Assembly (NCBI GenBank): GCA_002483135.1
Contig: DLHI01000039.1
Coordinates: 1 to 21,497 of the forward strand
Length of the DNA: 21,497 bases
From: Hyphomonadaceae bacterium UBA7672
GTDB lineage: Bacteria > Pseudomonadota > Alphaproteobacteria > Caulobacterales > Hyphomonadaceae
Direction: 5' to 3'
The position numbers and the translations under genes are program-made. The notes beneath the pieces are model-generated. The model was not told the origin of the DNA. It saw only the letters and a list, made by a program, of their open reading frames with translations, and made no database searches. Of the stretch, positions 7,148 through 15,172 are shown one piece after another (the stretch's first letter is position 1; each line of letters begins with the position of its first letter).

Positions 7148-8170
7148 CTAAAACGCCCTGCTGACGCAGTAATCCGCGAGACCGGCGAGTTCGTCGTGGA
7201 AGGCGCCGCGTGCGGCGCGGCCGAGGGCGGACTGGGCGGCGGCGGCTTCCATCCGCGCGGTTTCCAGCGTGCGCTCTGCGGCGCCCGATGAGCGAATGAG
7301 ATGGATGGCGTGGGCGAGGTCGCTTTCGACTTGCTCACGTTCGCCCATCACGCGGTCCCAGAACTTGCGGTCGGCGGCGTCGGCGGCTTCGCGCGCATAG
7401 AGGACCGGCAGCGTCAGCTTGCCTTCCCGGAAATCGTCGCCGATCGACTTGCCGATCACTGACGTCAGGCCACCGTAATCAAGCAGGTCGTCAACGATCT
7501 GGAAGGCGCGGCCAAGACGGCGACCGTACTCGCCCATCGCATCGGAGATGGCGACATCGTTTGTCGCCGTGCAGGCGCCAGCGCGGGCGGCAGCTTCGAA
7601 CAGCGCTGCAGTCTTCGCCTCGACGATGGCCATGTATTCGGGGATGGCGAGATCCACCTTGCCGAGCGCGGCGAGCTGGCGGACTTCGCCTTCGGCGATG
7701 ACGCAGCTGGCGCGCGAGAGAATGTCGAGGATGCGCAGGTCACGCGTCTCGGTCATCAGCGTGAAGGCGCGCGCGAACAGGAAGTCGCCAACGAGGATGG
7801 AGGCGGAGGCGCCCCAGACATTCTTGGCGGCGGCCTTGCCGCGGCGAAGGTCGCTGTCGTCGACCACATCATCATGAAGCAGAGTGGCCGTGTGAATGAA
7901 TTCGACCGCCGCCGCGAGCTTCCACACGGGCTCGCCGCCGCGACCGCCAACCGCGCGCGCAGCCGCGAGCGTCAGCACGGGGCGCAGGCGCTTGCCGCCG
8001 GCGGAGATGAGGTAGCTGGATAGATCGGGAATGGTTGCGACGGGGCTTGCCGCGCGCTCGGCAAGCAGGCGCTCGACCTCCGCGAGGTCTCCGCTCAACA
8101 TGCTCACCAGGCGGTCCATGGGCCTGGCCGCCGGCGCGTCTTGCGTCTGGACTTCGGCGTGCAGGGCCAA
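7148..8170 (-). CDS. ispB: Long-chain polyprenyl diphosphate synthase (octa/decaprenyl type)
   Basis: This trans-isoprenyl diphosphate synthase condenses IPP units to build the quinone side chain. Numbered from the start chosen here, it shows GGKRLRP (58-64), the first Asp-rich motif in LLHDDVVDDSDLRRG (DDVVDD 100-105), AEGEVRQLA, the second Asp-rich motif FQIVDDLLDY, and GKSIGDDFREGKLTLP. The start is uncertain. The frame is open from a TTG at 8191. TTG 8170 has an AAGGGA Shine-Dalgarno sequence at 6 nt and leaves a normal leader below a TATAAT box. ATG 8119 is a third choice that still keeps all motifs. The product length (octa- or decaprenyl) cannot be read directly. It is divergent from the DUF2007 gene and followed by the two-gene cassette at 7108-6478. 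Confidence 0.95.
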   Translation of the reverse strand: MALHAEVQTQDAPAARPMDRLVSMLSGDLAEVERLLAERAASPVATIPDLSSYLISAGGKRLRPVLTLAAARAVGGRGGEPVWKLAAAVEFIHTATLLHDDVVDDSDLRRGKAAAKNVWGASASILVGDFLFARAFTLMTETRDLRILDILSRASCVIAEGEVRQLAALGKVDLAIPEYMAIVEAKTAALFEAAARAGACTATNDVAISDAMGEYGRRLGRAFQIVDDLLDYGGLTSVIGKSIGDDFREGKLTLPVLYAREAADAADRKFWDRVMGEREQVESDLAHAIHLIRSSGAAERTLETARMEAAAAQSALGRAARGAFHDELAGLADYCVSRAF

Positions 8171-8193
8171 TCGATTTCCCTTGGCTTCCAACG

Positions 8194-8240
8194 AGCTTCT
8201 CTAGGGCTTGTATTATACAATATTCTTCGTGTGAGAAGCT
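8194..8240. promoter_or_regulatory. AT-rich divergent promoter region with palindromes
   Basis: This is the only strongly AT-rich patch between the polyprenyl synthase and DUF2007 genes. On the minus strand it contains a perfect TATAAT (plus-strand 8212-8217), placed to start transcription near 8205. On the plus strand TACAAT (8216-8221) could be a -10 box for the DUF2007 operon. Both lie in the 13-bp palindrome TTGTATTATACAA (8208-8220). A wider 8-bp inverted repeat, AGCTTCTC (8194-8201) and GAGAAGCT (8233-8240), surrounds it. Clear -35 boxes were not found. Confidence 0.5.
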
Positions 8241-8306
8241 GTTCTAGAAATAGGGCTGGCGGCCGGTTGCTCCGGCGTGGCAAGTTGTCGCGAGAATGTT
8301 CCCCAT

Positions 8307-8570
8307 ATGATAGAAGTCTTGCGCACCAACAATCCCGTCCGCCTCGACTATGCGGTGGTTCTGCTCAACCGGGCGGGGTGCCACCCGTTCGTGGCGGACC
8401 GGTTCATGTCGGCGACCGAGGGCGGCATCCTGGCGTTCGAGCGGCGCATTCTTGTGCCGGATGAATGGGAAACCGTGGCGCGGGAAACGCTGAAACAGCT
8501 CGACGCCGAGATGGCGACGCTCTCCGACGACGCTGAGGCTGACCCTGAAGCAGATGAAGATCCGGCGTGA
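8307..8570 (+). CDS. DUF2007 family protein (putative signal-transducing protein)
   Basis: This small soluble protein of 87 residues begins MIEVLRTNNPVRLDYAVVLL, followed by a short beta region (GCHPFVADRFMSATEGGILA) and RRILVPDEWETVARE. That matches the ferredoxin-like DUF2007 pattern found in many proteobacteria. The C-terminus is an acidic tail rich in Asp, Glu and Ala. The frame is also open from a GTG at 8277, but ATG 8307 starts exactly where the family starts and has GAGAA about 10 nt upstream. The stop overlaps the next start as GTGA (8567-8570), so it is coupled to the methyltransferase. This pairing next to a divergent polyprenyl synthase gene is, as I recall, common in alphaproteobacteria. 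Its biochemical role is unknown. Confidence 0.88.
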   Translation: MIEVLRTNNPVRLDYAVVLLNRAGCHPFVADRFMSATEGGILAFERRILVPDEWETVARETLKQLDAEMATLSDDAEADPEADEDPA

Positions 8571-9307
8571 GCGTGGCGGATTCCACGCACGACCGTTTCC
8601 TCAATGGCGCCGTTACCGTCGTGCAGCCGGCGCATGGTTACCGCGCTGGGTTGGACGCCGTGCTGCTAGCCGCCTCGCTGGAAGCCGGCGGCGGCTCGCA
8701 TCTGGCGGAGGCGGGCAGCGGGGCAGGAGCGGCCTTGCTGTGCGCGGCCCACAGGCTTGGGGACTGCAGCTTCTCCGGCTTTGAGCGCGAGGCGGGTTTG
8801 GTTGATCTCGCCGGGCAGGGCGTTGCGGCCAACAGGTTCGAGGCGCGCGCGGCGGTCCGCAATCACGACATCGCCGAGCGCCCCGCCGATTTCGAGAACA
8901 TGTTCGACCAGTCGTTCAGCAATCCGCCCTTCTTCGAGCCGGGCGCGGTCCGGGCGCCGGCGCCGGGCAAGTCGGCCGCGTACCTCGCCACGACGCCGCT
9001 GAAGGCCTGGATCCTGTTCCTTCACCACGTCACGAAGCCAGGGGGGCGCATCACGCTGATCCACCGTGCAGCGGCGCTGGCCGACCTGCTGGAGTTGCTG
9101 AACGCCCGCGCCGGGGAGATCGAGGTGCTGCCCGTCCGTCCGGCGCCGGGGCTTGAGGCGGGGCGTGTGCTGGTGCGTGCGCGCAAGGGGCTGCGCCGGG
9201 GGCCGATACGCCTATATGATGGTCTGGTGCTGCATGCAGCGCCCGGAGGCGCGCTGACCGGGCGGGCGTCTGAAGCGCTGGCTGGTGGCGCACTGGAATG
9301 GAGGTAG
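8567..9307 (+). CDS. TrmN6-like methyltransferase (tRNA1(Val) adenine-37 N6 type)
   Basis: This is a class I SAM-dependent methyltransferase of the YfiC/TrmN6 group, which methylates N6 of adenine 37 in tRNA(Val). Evidence is the N-terminal HGYRAGLDAVLLAAS (residues 23-37), a degenerate SAM motif I (EAGSGAGAALLCAA, 48-61), and the catalytic SNPPFF (118-123), which marks enzymes acting on exocyclic amino groups of bases. The KPGGRITLIHR segment is the usual late strand. The length of 246 aa is normal. The start is a GTG overlapping the DUF2007 stop (GTGA), a less common start supported by tight coupling. The substrate is inferred from family resemblance; another small RNA or protein substrate is possible. 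Confidence 0.88.
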   Translation: MSVADSTHDRFLNGAVTVVQPAHGYRAGLDAVLLAASLEAGGGSHLAEAGSGAGAALLCAAHRLGDCSFSGFEREAGLVDLAGQGVAANRFEARAAVRNHDIAERPADFENMFDQSFSNPPFFEPGAVRAPAPGKSAAYLATTPLKAWILFLHHVTKPGGRITLIHRAAALADLLELLNARAGEIEVLPVRPAPGLEAGRVLVRARKGLRRGPIRLYDGLVLHAAPGGALTGRASEALAGGALEWR

Positions 9308-9313
9308 CCGATC

Positions 9314-9511
9314 ATGGGACCGATCATCCTCGTCTTCATCGTCGCGCTGCTGATCATCCTGCTCGCCATGCCGGCCATTCGCGAACGCTTCGATCGCCAA
9401 CCGACGCCGCCGCCGGGGAGCGAGCCGCAGGAGGAGCCCTATGAGGTCGTCGTGCGAAGGCTCGACGATCACCGCAAGAAGACGCCCGGCGACGAGGGGC
9501 CGCCAGCCTGA
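9314..9511 (+). CDS. Small single-pass membrane protein (65 aa)
   Basis: The protein has one strong hydrophobic segment at the N-terminus (MGPIILVFIVALLIILLAMP), then a charged, proline-rich soluble tail (RERFDRQPTPPPGSEP, then EVVVRRLDDHRKK). A GGAGG Shine-Dalgarno sequence at 9300-9304 lies 9 nt before the ATG and overlaps the end of the methyltransferase gene, which stops 6 nt earlier. It is therefore very probably translated as the last gene of the DUF2007-methyltransferase operon. No family is recognised. Confidence 0.75.
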   Translation: MGPIILVFIVALLIILLAMPAIRERFDRQPTPPPGSEPQEEPYEVVVRRLDDHRKKTPGDEGPPA

Positions 9512-9662
9512 CCGGGGTGACCTGAACTGTCTCCCCTGCGCAACGGTCCCGTATCGGGCTGCCAGCGTCATGCCTTCGCCCAATCGCTGACTCATTCGCT
9601 GTCCACACAGACACGGTGGCCACCGCTTCCCGCAAATCGCCGCGACAAAGTGCCGTCGGACG

Positions 9663-9685
9663 ATGCGGTCGCAGCGACCCCGCAT
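9663..9685. promoter_or_regulatory. Palindrome upstream of the 29-residue ORF
   Basis: GGTCGC-A-GCGACC (9667-9679) is a perfect 13-bp palindrome, extended by ATGC (9663-9666) and GCAT (9682-9685) with two unpaired C. It lies 37 nt upstream of the small ORF at 9723 and in the 210-nt gap after the 65-aa gene. It may be an operator or an RNA hairpin. No T-run follows, so it is not a convincing terminator. Confidence 0.3.
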
Positions 9686-9722
9686 TAAGTGAAGCGTAAG
9701 CGGCTCAGCCGAGGTTTGGTGC

Positions 9723-9812
9723 ATGCAGGTTCTGATTCAGGCTACTTCGCTCGTCGTCGCTTTCGTGGTGCTGGCCGTCCTTGCCGTGCGCCCCAGCGGT
9801 GGCCGCCGCTAG
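9723..9812 (+). CDS. Possible 29-residue membrane peptide
   Basis: ATG 9723 opens a 29-codon frame ending in TAG at 9810-9812. The peptide has a short polar start (MQVLIQATS), one hydrophobic segment of about 14 residues (LVVAFVVLAVLAV) and a basic end (RPSGGRR), the classic layout of a small membrane peptide. A GAGG Shine-Dalgarno sequence (9711-9714) lies 8 nt before the ATG, and the third positions are mostly G or C. Its stop overlaps the stop of the convergent chemoreceptor gene. No family is recognised, and with such a short frame chance remains possible. Confidence 0.45.
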   Translation: MQVLIQATSLVVAFVVLAVLAVRPSGGRR

Positions 9813-11368
9813 CCTGCCTTAGCCATCATCGCCTGGATGTTGTTGCGGACCTGATCGGCCGCGCGGGTGGCCGACATACGTGTTTCATCCATCGACGCCG
9901 CCATGCCGCCGACAAGCTGGTTGATCGATGAAATCGATGTCGATGCGGTCTGCATCGTCGCTGAAATTTCGGACGTCGCAGCCGATTGTTCCTCGACGGC
10001 TGCGGCGACGGACGAGAAGCTGCTGGTGATCTCATTGACGGACGACTGAATCGCCCGCAGCGCGGAGACAACCTCAGCGGACACGGTCTGGACGCCACGG
10101 ATCTCCGTTGCGATTGTCTTGGTGGCGGATGAAACCTGGGCTGCAAGCTGCTTCACCTCGGCGGCGACCACAGCAAAGCCGCGTCCAGCCTCGCCGGCGC
10201 GGGCCGACTCTATCGTGGCGTTGAGCGCGAGCAAATTGATCTGCGAGGCGATGTCGTCGATCAGTTCGACAATGCCCGACATCTGCTCGGCCGTTCGCGT
10301 CAGCGCGGCTGTCTGTGTGTCGGCGCCACGCGTGAGATCGAGGGCGCGATCAGCCGATCCCTTGGACATCGCCACGCTGGAGGAGATCTCGTTGATCGAG
10401 GCGCTCAGCTCCTCGGTTGCGGCAGCGGCGCTTTGAATTGTGCTGGACACATCGTCAGAGGCCGCAGACACCTCGGTCGTGCGCTGTGAGACCACGCCGA
10501 TGTTCGAGACGATGGCGCCGATATCCTTCTCGATATCCGACGCCAGACGTTCATTGCGCTGGCGCGCTTCGACCGCCGCGGTGGTGTCCGTTGCGAATTT
10601 CACCACTTTCACGACCTTACCGTCGGCGTCCCGGATCGGGTTGTAAGACGCCTGAATCCAAACGACTCGGCCACCCTTGCCGATGCGCTTGTATTCGGCC
10701 TGCTGGAACTCTCCGCGCCGCAGGCTGTCCCAGAATTGCGTGTATGCGGGGCTGCTCGCATCGGCCTGCGCCACGAACATCCGGTGGTGCTTTCCCCTGA
10801 TCTCTTCTGGCGAGTAGCCGAGCGCCGTGCAGAAATTCTCGTTCGCGCTGAGGATCACGCCGTCAAGATTGAACGAGATGATAGCCTGGCTGCGTCCGAT
10901 GGCTTCGAGCTGGCCGCTGGCGTCAAGCGCCCTGCTCTTCGCCTCGGTGATGTCGGTGGCAAATTTCACGACGCGAACCACCTGGCCGGACTTGTCCTTG
11001 ATCGGATTGTAGCTGGCCTGGAGCCAAACCTCGCGGCCGCCCTTGGCGATCCGTTTGAACTCTCCAGCGACGAATTCGCCGCGATTGAGAGCATCCCAGA
11101 AGCGGCGGTACTCGTCGCTGCCCACGAGGCCCGGAGGAGCGAACATGCGGTGATGGTTGCCGCTGAGCTCGGAGAGCGAGTAACCCATCACCGATGTGAA
11201 ATTGGTGTTGGCGGTGATGATGTCGCCCGACGGCAAAAACTCGATGACTGCCATGACGCGATCGAGCGCCGCCAGCATGCCTTCCATATCACGGGGCGCA
11301 GGAAGGGAGTGAAGCGCGGCGGAGGCGCTGCCCTTCGGGGCGGTGCGTGACTTGAATGCTGCGAGCAT
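9809..11368 (-). CDS. Soluble methyl-accepting chemotaxis protein with two PAS domains
   Basis: This is a cytoplasmic chemoreceptor of 519 aa without membrane segments. Two PAS domains lie in tandem (about 39-142 and 160-263) and are clear duplicates: both have HHRMF (72-76 and 194-198), QASYNPI followed by (K/R)D, and VVKFATD. From about 280 to the end is the MCP signalling coiled coil, with the highly conserved hairpin tip around 370-410 (IASQINLLALNATIESARAG, then GRGFAVVAAEVKQLA). The layout matches BdlA-type receptors (PAS-PAS-MCP), which sense internal redox or metabolic signals in other bacteria. The PAS ligand cannot be read. There is no C-terminal CheR-binding pentapeptide (it ends AMMAKAG). 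The ATG at 11368 has AGGA at 7 nt. No chemotaxis genes are nearby, so it is an orphan receptor here. Confidence 0.95.
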   Translation of the reverse strand: MLAAFKSRTAPKGSASAALHSLPAPRDMEGMLAALDRVMAVIEFLPSGDIITANTNFTSVMGYSLSELSGNHHRMFAPPGLVGSDEYRRFWDALNRGEFVAGEFKRIAKGGREVWLQASYNPIKDKSGQVVRVVKFATDITEAKSRALDASGQLEAIGRSQAIISFNLDGVILSANENFCTALGYSPEEIRGKHHRMFVAQADASSPAYTQFWDSLRRGEFQQAEYKRIGKGGRVVWIQASYNPIRDADGKVVKVVKFATDTTAAVEARQRNERLASDIEKDIGAIVSNIGVVSQRTTEVSAASDDVSSTIQSAAAATEELSASINEISSSVAMSKGSADRALDLTRGADTQTAALTRTAEQMSGIVELIDDIASQINLLALNATIESARAGEAGRGFAVVAAEVKQLAAQVSSATKTIATEIRGVQTVSAEVVSALRAIQSSVNEITSSFSSVAAAVEEQSAATSEISATMQTASTSISSINQLVGGMAASMDETRMSATRAADQVRNNIQAMMAKAG

Positions 11369-11377
11369 GAGTGAATC

Positions 11378-11395
11378 CTATTAGAGTGCTAATAG
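11378..11395. promoter_or_regulatory. Perfect inverted repeat at the chemoreceptor ribosome binding site
   Basis: CTATTAG (11378-11384), a 4-nt loop, and CTAATAG (11389-11395) form a perfect 7-bp inverted repeat 9 nt upstream of the chemoreceptor ATG. On the minus strand the Shine-Dalgarno AGGA (11379-11376) lies half inside the stem. It could be an operator, or an mRNA hairpin that limits translation. The pairs are mostly A-T, so an RNA hairpin would be weak and a DNA-binding site is a fair alternative. Confidence 0.45.
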
Positions 11396-11515
11396 CAACA
11401 GTGATGCAATCGGATTAACCGAGTCTTGATTGCAGCCGTTTTTCGGGGGGCGGACCGTGCCAGATGACAGGAAACCGGACGCGCCCTATGAAGCCGCCAC
11501 AGATCAAGGACCGCC

Positions 11516-12427
<912 letters not shown>

Positions 12428-12593
12428 GGCGGCTGCGCCGAGGGCGAGCGGCGAGTCTTCGGGGGCTGTCGCGAGATATTGTCGAGACTGGGCGAGAATC
12501 CGCAGTAGCGTGCTCGCAACGGCTTAATCCTGTTGTTCCCGCCGCCAGCCGCGTTATGACGGCATTCATGCCTCACGACGCACGAAAGCGTTC

Positions 12594-13028
12594 ATGAAAC
12601 TCGCCTACCACATCCTCACGCATGTCCTTGGACTTGGCTGCGTCGCGGCTTGTCTCGCCATCGTGCTGAGCAAGGGCGATCTGGATATTCATTGGGCCGG
12701 CTGGATCGCGACGGCATATTTCGCGGTGATGGCGCTGGGCATCGTTGCGGGCCTGTTTCCGTGGCGGGGCAGGCCGCTGCAGATCCTGGTCAAGGGCGTC
12801 TATGTGATGTCGGCGCTGGCGCTGATCGGCTTTGGTTTCGCGATGAACGATCCGATGCGCGTGCATCTCTGGATGGTGCTGACGGGGTTGGGCGGGGCGA
12901 TCGTGCTGCGCGTGATCTTGAAGGTGGTTTTCCATCTGCGTGATGGCGGCGACGATGTTGCGCCGCCTTCGGCGCCAGCGACGGAAGAAGCGCCGGGCAA
13001 GTCGTCTCACGACGCGCTGTTTGGCTGA
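12594..13028 (+). CDS. Small integral membrane protein (144 aa), function unknown
   Basis: Four hydrophobic segments are visible: about residues 5-26 (ILTHVLGLGCVAACLAIVL), 33-54 (HWAGWIATAYFAVMALGIV), 64-84 (ILVKGVYVMSALALIGFGF) and 91-112 (HLWMVLTGLGGAIVLRVIL). A polar C-terminal tail follows, with a Pro/Ala/Glu-rich stretch. The sequence is coherent and GC-rich at third positions, so it is a real gene. No catalytic motif is seen and I do not recognise the family. The Shine-Dalgarno sequence is weak. It starts 166 nt after glyQ and is followed 11 nt later by the cupin gene, with which it is probably cotranscribed. Confidence 0.82.
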   Translation: MKLAYHILTHVLGLGCVAACLAIVLSKGDLDIHWAGWIATAYFAVMALGIVAGLFPWRGRPLQILVKGVYVMSALALIGFGFAMNDPMRVHLWMVLTGLGGAIVLRVILKVVFHLRDGGDDVAPPSAPATEEAPGKSSHDALFG

Positions 13029-13039
13029 CAGGGGAAGTC

Positions 13040-13411
13040 ATGACGCCGAAGCCGGTTTCAATCGCGGAGAAATTCACGCTGTTCGATCAGCCCTGGAGCC
13101 CGAAGCGCGTCGGGCGGGTGGACGATCACGATGTGCGGCTGGTGCGGCTGCAGGGCGAGTTTCACTGGCATCATCATGCCGATGCGGATGAGATGTTCCT
13201 TGTGGTGGGCGGCACGCTGCGCATGCATTTTCGCGAGCGGTTCGAGGATATCGGCGCGGGCGCGTTCATCATCGTGCCAAAGGGCGTGGAGCATAAGCCC
13301 GAGGCGCTTGGCGGCGAGTGTCAGGTCGTGCTGTTCGAGAAGTCCGAAGTGGTGAACACCGGCGACGGGGTTCTGAACGAACGCACCGTCGCCGATCCGG
13401 ATTTCATCTAG
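13040..13411 (+). CDS. Cupin-domain protein (123 aa)
   Basis: This is a single-domain cupin. Motif 1 is EFHWHHHADADEMFLVVGG (residues 40-58), with candidate metal ligands His44, His46 and Glu51. Motif 2 includes IIVPKGVEHKPEA, with His85. All four usual metal ligands therefore appear present, so it probably binds a divalent metal. Small cupins of this sort include isomerases, epimerases and binding proteins, and the substrate cannot be told. An AGGGGA Shine-Dalgarno sequence sits just before the ATG. It is the last plus-strand gene of this group, and its TAG stop shares the palindrome CTAG with the stop of the convergent SDR gene (4-nt overlap). Confidence 0.88.
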   Translation: MTPKPVSIAEKFTLFDQPWSPKRVGRVDDHDVRLVRLQGEFHWHHHADADEMFLVVGGTLRMHFRERFEDIGAGAFIIVPKGVEHKPEALGGECQVVLFEKSEVVNTGDGVLNERTVADPDFI

Positions 13412-14202
13412 CGATCTCCGCCCACGCGCCCTGCGCCCTGCAGGCAGAGGCCGCCGTCGCAGGGGATGATGGCCCCGGTGATGTAGGCGGCGGCGTCCGA
13501 GGAGAGGAAGAGGGCGAGGTCAGCCACTTCGTCTTTCGTGCCGAGGCGTTGCAGAGGATTTCCCTTGGCGCTCTTGGCCATCGCTTCGGGCGTTGGAGCG
13601 AGGCGGGCCATGCCTTCCGTGTCGGCGATGGGGCCGGGGATGATCGAGTTGAGGCGCACGCCCATCGGGCCCCATTCCACCGCCAGCGTCTTGATCAACA
13701 TGTCGGCGCCGGCCTTTGCGGCGTTCACATGCGCCTGCAGCGGATAAGGGTGGATGGACTGCGGAGCGGAGATCGAGATGCAGGACGCGCCCGGCTTGCG
13801 CAGGTGGGGGAAGCCCTGGCGCATCACGTTGTAGAGGCCGACGAGGTCGATATCGATCACGGCGCGGAAGCCGTTGTAGGAAATGCCGTTGAACGGCGCG
13901 ACGAAGTTGCCGGCGGCGCCGGAGACGAGGATGTCGATCTCGCCGTGGGCGGCGACGGACGCGGCGAAGGCGGCGCCGACGCCGTCATGGTCGCGGACAT
14001 CCTGTGCGATCCCGATGCACTTGCCGCCCTTGGCGCGGATGCCGGCGGCGGCGGCTTCGATTTTTTCCTGCGAGCGAGAGAGGATGGTGACGGCGGCGCC
14101 GGCTTGCGCAAGGCGCGTGGCGATCTGCAGGTTGATGCCGCTGGAGGCGCCGGCGACGAAGGCGGTCTTCCCGGCCAGCAGGTTGTCCTTGAACGTTGTC
14201 AT
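13408..14202 (-). CDS. Short-chain dehydrogenase/reductase of the 2,4-dienoyl-CoA reductase type
   Basis: This Rossmann-fold oxidoreductase of 264 aa has the dinucleotide-binding loop AGASSGI (17-23), SGAAGNFVAPF (94-104) and SIIPGPIADTEGM (186-198). The GAAGNF motif and FPHL are typical of 2,4-dienoyl-CoA reductases, which use NADPH to reduce dienoyl-CoA during breakdown of unsaturated fatty acids. In line with that group, the classic SDR Tyr of YxxxK is absent: the segment is AHVNAAKAG, with Lys163 kept and Val at the Tyr position. ATG 14202 has a strong AAGGAG Shine-Dalgarno sequence at 5 nt. A palindrome just upstream (14217-14231) suggests regulation. It might instead act on another acyl-CoA or a steroid-like substrate. 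Confidence 0.88.
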   Translation of the reverse strand: MTTFKDNLLAGKTAFVAGASSGINLQIATRLAQAGAAVTILSRSQEKIEAAAAGIRAKGGKCIGIAQDVRDHDGVGAAFAASVAAHGEIDILVSGAAGNFVAPFNGISYNGFRAVIDIDLVGLYNVMRQGFPHLRKPGASCISISAPQSIHPYPLQAHVNAAKAGADMLIKTLAVEWGPMGVRLNSIIPGPIADTEGMARLAPTPEAMAKSAKGNPLQRLGTKDEVADLALFLSSDAAAYITGAIIPCDGGLCLQGAGRVGGDR

Positions 14203-14216
14203 GGCGGCTCCTTAAA

Positions 14217-14231
14217 ATTTACGACGTAAAT
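14217..14231. promoter_or_regulatory. Operator-like palindrome ATTTAC-GAC-GTAAAT upstream of the SDR gene
   Basis: This perfect 6-bp inverted repeat with a 3-nt centre lies between the SDR Shine-Dalgarno sequence (14208-14213) and a minus-strand -10-like TATTAT (plus-strand 14230-14235). A TTGCCA -35-like box is at plus-strand 14250-14255, but the spacing to TATTAT is only 14; with TATTTA it would be 17. The position overlapping the promoter and the sequence type fit a TetR-family repressor site, which often controls acyl-CoA genes. No regulator gene is in the window. Confidence 0.45.
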
Positions 14232-14337
14232 AATACGAACGCGCCGGGCTGGCAAGTCGTCACTTGTGATTGCCGGCGGGGCAGGCGAGGTTGCGGCAAA
14301 ACAGAATCCCCTTCGAGGGGGAGGGAGACGGACGCCA

Positions 14338-15120
14338 ATGAAGTTCCAGATGGTTCTTGCTGCTGCTGCAGTCGCAACGCTCGCCGGGTGCATGTCGGTT
14401 TCCGTCCGGGAGAACGTGACGCCTGCGGCGTCCGTACAGGCGGCGACGCCGATGCCGCCGATCACGATCTATCACCTTGAAGGACGACGTTCCGAGCGGG
14501 TGGTGTGGCTGATGGAGGAGCTGGGCTTTCCCTATGAGCTGAAGTTCGTGAACAACAGCCTCGGCGCGTCGCTGGCGGAAATCCGCAAGGTGAATCCGAA
14601 AATGCCGACGGCCCCGACGGTGATCTATGGCGATCAGGTGTTGATGGAGTCGGGCGCAATCATCGATGTGATCCTGCGCCGCCACGCCCCGGGCAAGCTG
14701 ATGCCAGCGCTCGATAGCCCGGAATATCCCTGGCACCAGATCTGGTATCAGTATGCCGAAGGCTCGCTGCTGCCGCGCGTGGGAACGGACTACAATGTCT
14801 GGCAGATCAAGCCGCCGGAGAAACGCTCGCCACTGGTGGATTCCGAGAACGTCATCCGTTTCGCCGAGGACTGGCTGACGACGCACCCGTATTTCGGTGG
14901 CTCGGAATTCACGTCCGCTGACATCATGATGGAATTCGCGCTGCGCTATACGTTCCTGCTGAACATCGTCGACACAGAGAACTATCCGAAAATCCTCGAC
15001 TGGCTGGATCGCATGCACACGCGCCCCGCCTATAAGCGCATGGTAGCGACCGCGAGGCCCAACGGCATGATCGGCCCGCCCGTGCCGCTGCCGGACGAGG
15101 CGCGCCCGCCGCCGCGCTAG
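14338..15120 (+). CDS. Glutathione S-transferase-like lipoprotein 1 (260 aa)
   Basis: A lipoprotein signal peptide (MKFQMVLAAAAVATLAGC, lipobox LAGC, Cys18) and a linker of about 20 residues precede a complete GST-fold protein. The thioredoxin-like N-domain shows ITIYHLEGRRSERVVWLMEE, APTVIYGDQVLMESGAII (the cis-Pro and ESGAI glutathione-site signature) and the APGKLMP link. The all-helical C-domain shows HPYFGGSEFTSADIMMEFAL, the usual N-capping box with a conserved Asp. The tail is proline-rich. GSTs are normally cytosolic, so export is unusual. ATG 14338 is preferred over an upstream in-frame ATG (14266) because it begins the signal peptide and has GAGGGAG upstream. A paralogue follows at 15213. 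Whether it binds glutathione in the periplasm is unknown. Confidence 0.9.
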   Translation: MKFQMVLAAAAVATLAGCMSVSVRENVTPAASVQAATPMPPITIYHLEGRRSERVVWLMEELGFPYELKFVNNSLGASLAEIRKVNPKMPTAPTVIYGDQVLMESGAIIDVILRRHAPGKLMPALDSPEYPWHQIWYQYAEGSLLPRVGTDYNVWQIKPPEKRSPLVDSENVIRFAEDWLTTHPYFGGSEFTSADIMMEFALRYTFLLNIVDTENYPKILDWLDRMHTRPAYKRMVATARPNGMIGPPVPLPDEARPPPR

Positions 15121-15172
15121 GCGCGCCGTTTCTCCTATCGAGATCGTGTCTCGCAGCGCCCGGCGACGCATG

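Noticed and set aside
13318..14229. 303-codon plus-strand ORF over the SDR gene
   Set aside because: Its Gly/Ala/Asp/Arg-rich translation is the reverse of the SDR, which has clear motifs and a strong ribosome site.
14308..14320. CCCCT-TCG-AGGGG hairpin before the first GST gene
   Set aside because: A 5-bp stem in GC-rich sequence is expected by chance, and it does not cover the Shine-Dalgarno sequence that follows.
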